A stretch of DNA of 64,000 bases from Aurantiochytrium sp. KH105. Lineage: Eukaryota; Sar; Bigyra; Thraustochytrida; Thraustochytriidae. The translations under genes were made by a program, and so were the position numbers. The stretch covers positions 311,126-375,125 of the forward strand of contig BGKB01000009.1 of assembly GCA_003116975.1 (NCBI GenBank). Reading direction: 5' to 3'. Positions 63,301 to 64,000 of this stretch are shown one piece after another (within the stretch, counting starts at the first letter, position 1; every line of letters begins with the position of its first letter). Under the pieces are notes generated by a model. It was not told the DNA's origin. It made no database searches and saw only the letters and a program-made list of their open reading frames with translations.

Positions 63301-64000
63301 ATTAAGGACTTGCGCAGTGTCCTCCTCGAGAGAGTCGTACGAAGCCGTAAGAAGCGAGGCAGCTGGCAAAGCACGCGCAAGCTCGACAGCTCGCTTGTAG
63401 GCGGCACGAGCGCCGTCCCATTCCCATTTTCCCGGACCAACCCAGACCCGAGAGGGTCCCAGGCCGCCGCCCCACGCAGAGAGAGTGTCGGAGATGGGGG
63501 GTTGTAAAAAGTATAAGCGCGCCCAGAGCACTTCAGAGTCGCAGATGTCAGCAAAGGCCTGTGAGGTCGTCGCGAGCCGCCCAATATCGCGCACAGGTAA
63601 ATAAACAAGCACATAGGAAAGAATCTCTTCCGTGAGTAGCGAGGGCTCCATTCTGTCGCTGCGCCTGTCTCGACGGTTGCGGCGGCCGTAGGAGCGTGGC
63701 ATCATCGAAGATTCGGTCGGTGCCCCGCGCCCGTTTGCCCTATTGTGCGGCTCGAGCGCTCGCATGTGCACTTGATTGGTATGCGCAGCATCATTATTAA
63801 AGTTTGCGTGGGCGCCCATAGCCGGCGTCGACGCTGCGAGGCGTTCTGTGGGGGGAGCATCTGGATGGAGACTTGGCGACGGGAGCTGGTTTTCGCCAGA
63901 TTGTGAGGTGACTGGGACTTCGCGCACCGTGCGCAAGAGTTCATCAATGACGTTACCAACAGATGTGATGGGTACCCAGCTGTCTTGGGCAAAGGCACGG
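60328..64000 (-). CDS. F-box and Tudor-knot protein, 3' part
   Basis: The frame is open to the last base of the window, so the N-terminus is missing; at least 1,223 residues are present. An F-box (LTEEILSYVLVYLPVRDIGRLATTSQAF ... VLWARLYF) lies at about 63510-63640, which points to an SCF ubiquitin-ligase substrate adaptor. A chromo-barrel/Tudor-knot-like domain lies at about 61330-61540 (GSRVDIKDSRGDWYAGRL, then WVVCFDGYSAKWDEVV). Between them is a long low-complexity region, and the C-terminal ~300 residues are helical without a family I recognise. The pairing suggests a ubiquitin-ligase adaptor reading methylated or charged ligands, which is inference. Confidence 0.75.
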   Translation of the reverse strand, partial: RAFAQDSWVPITSVGNVIDELLRTVREVPVTSQSGENQLPSPSLHPDAPPTERLAASTPAMGAHANFNNDAAHTNQVHMRALEPHNRANGRGAPTESSMMPRSYGRRNRRDRRSDRMEPSLLTEEILSYVLVYLPVRDIGRLATTSQAFADICDSEVLWARLYFLQPPISDTLSAWGGGLGPSRVWVGPGKWEWDGARAAYKRAVELARALPAASLLTASYDSLEEDTAQVLNAIVKLRILCSPPSDVPSLLDFDMRNAGTVMSGVTDAVLTRRIREGAEYLRVTSQSLRTDPNPHNATRLENLVQMANRLETRRVSAVSQVAARLANEVSLVKSLTIPEMNELSAQLALSQLQQDDVDRQREIDSEQNVDQAVVAVAKARIAYRRTRDISQEQRNLQRAMRMNGMRSHNRRRMFNLQASHGNRAQIPEAPLLAPRFHPQTAAFPPRADRENNNNFAEPRTNDVGEGNNIAAALFPGFAARTHLGGAAAPARETAGPGAQPAERRTPPFAQPWITTETVMQEPPVENAGTVPGPITRRNADRPPTTGATAEGDASRNTFVVDPQEAPAPFEQNVETSVSNDRQHETPNVGPQGTGARFARRRRMSSSSSSSSLRRPNLERLLVGQDDATPPARVAPGAAARTQALLHRSAADDDSRQRVAQGVPDRRPAPRPLEQNGPPRRQLDVRTNLLDPFDFPTLDLIGAQDAALGQGAEAQGDPPLQWMLAPPRHGLAGDARAPLLHEHADPRNEETEQDHPPSLLAVRDLLARNMSRIYRVGDTHVAFVLSMALKKLTLQARLLKRYLSGSTTPVEELVLGSLVRMKIGASFMSNLSHGSRVDIKDSRGDWYAGRLARRSRDHPTGEFPASASSQWVVCFDGYSAKWDEVVPNHMSALERLAPLRTHTLTDQAPAGLTTTSRPEVLTRSVLLRKTKRQRRAIVEGLQNAAFVLSPTARGSGAQAGGIAPTSLNNSQLSAAVHRSRRRPDIAYADNQAFTIKLCALGRPLIYFCTDRSQPLSEIVEEYLRVTASFNATSARSSVARGALVVRLNNRESFDTNLALRYFQAGIFGDPEDLDTPGFSEDARSRGQAQLQRYMDVEHNLLTHVEQVFALYEHVLLSNSAHHLEAPMAMADDHLGLLHEADDRVLHSLAQAARPSSATDASSRTSAAGTTAEGEDASPSLSFADAAREIETLFGDDVQILDTTRSAFELGLDSDTLLDVVPFF

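Overview
The window looks like nuclear DNA of a flagellated, compact-genome protist, most likely a labyrinthulomycete (thraustochytrid-like stramenopile). The evidence is: mostly uninterrupted eukaryotic genes with only one clear GT-AG intron; three axonemal or flagellar genes (p25-alpha/TPPP, CPC1/SPEF2-like, SHIPPO-repeat); Pol III subunit RPC6, a P4-ATPase, mitochondrial IF2, an F-box protein and a TmcB/PAS membrane protein; no plastid-type gene; and GC-rich coding regions separated by long microsatellite-rich spacers. The organism assignment is inference.

Layout. 0-6 kb: the 3' end of a p25-alpha protein gene lies tail to tail with a 1,572-aa CPC1/SPEF2 central-pair protein gene. 7-11.7 kb: three paralogous genes for EGF-like plus six-TM proteins, two forward and one reverse, family unknown to me. 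13.8-17 kb: two unrecognised ORFs. Two copies of a ~460-bp dispersed repeat lie at 14.9 and 18.3 kb. 19.2-23 kb: a P4-type lipid flippase. 24.6-25.8 kb: a fusion of a gamma-glutamylamine cyclotransferase-like domain with a SAM methyltransferase domain. 26-43 kb: three GltS-type sodium/glutamate symporter paralogues on the minus strand, the last two about 96% identical and apparently duplicated with their promoters. They are separated by large GC-rich, simple-repeat spacers with no gene I can support. 47.5-48.4 kb: RPC6. 48.9-52 kb: mitochondrial IF2 with a poly-Asn tract. 52.4-53.5 kb: a spliced SHIPPO-repeat gene. 54.5-59.5 kb: a TmcB-like PAS membrane protein. 60.3-64 kb: the 3' part of an F-box/Tudor-knot protein running off the window.

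There is no operon logic, as expected of a eukaryote. Themes are flagellar function (three genes), membrane transport (P4-ATPase, three GltS) and lineage-specific membrane proteins. Several open frames in common calls begin at TTG or GTG; I moved those starts to the first supported ATG. The most noteworthy observations are the EGF/6-TM cluster with a paired Cys-to-Trp loss, the cyclotransferase-methyltransferase fusion, the GltS duplicates whose coding parts look homogenised relative to their flanks, and the dispersed repeat whose hairpin is kept by G-U changes.
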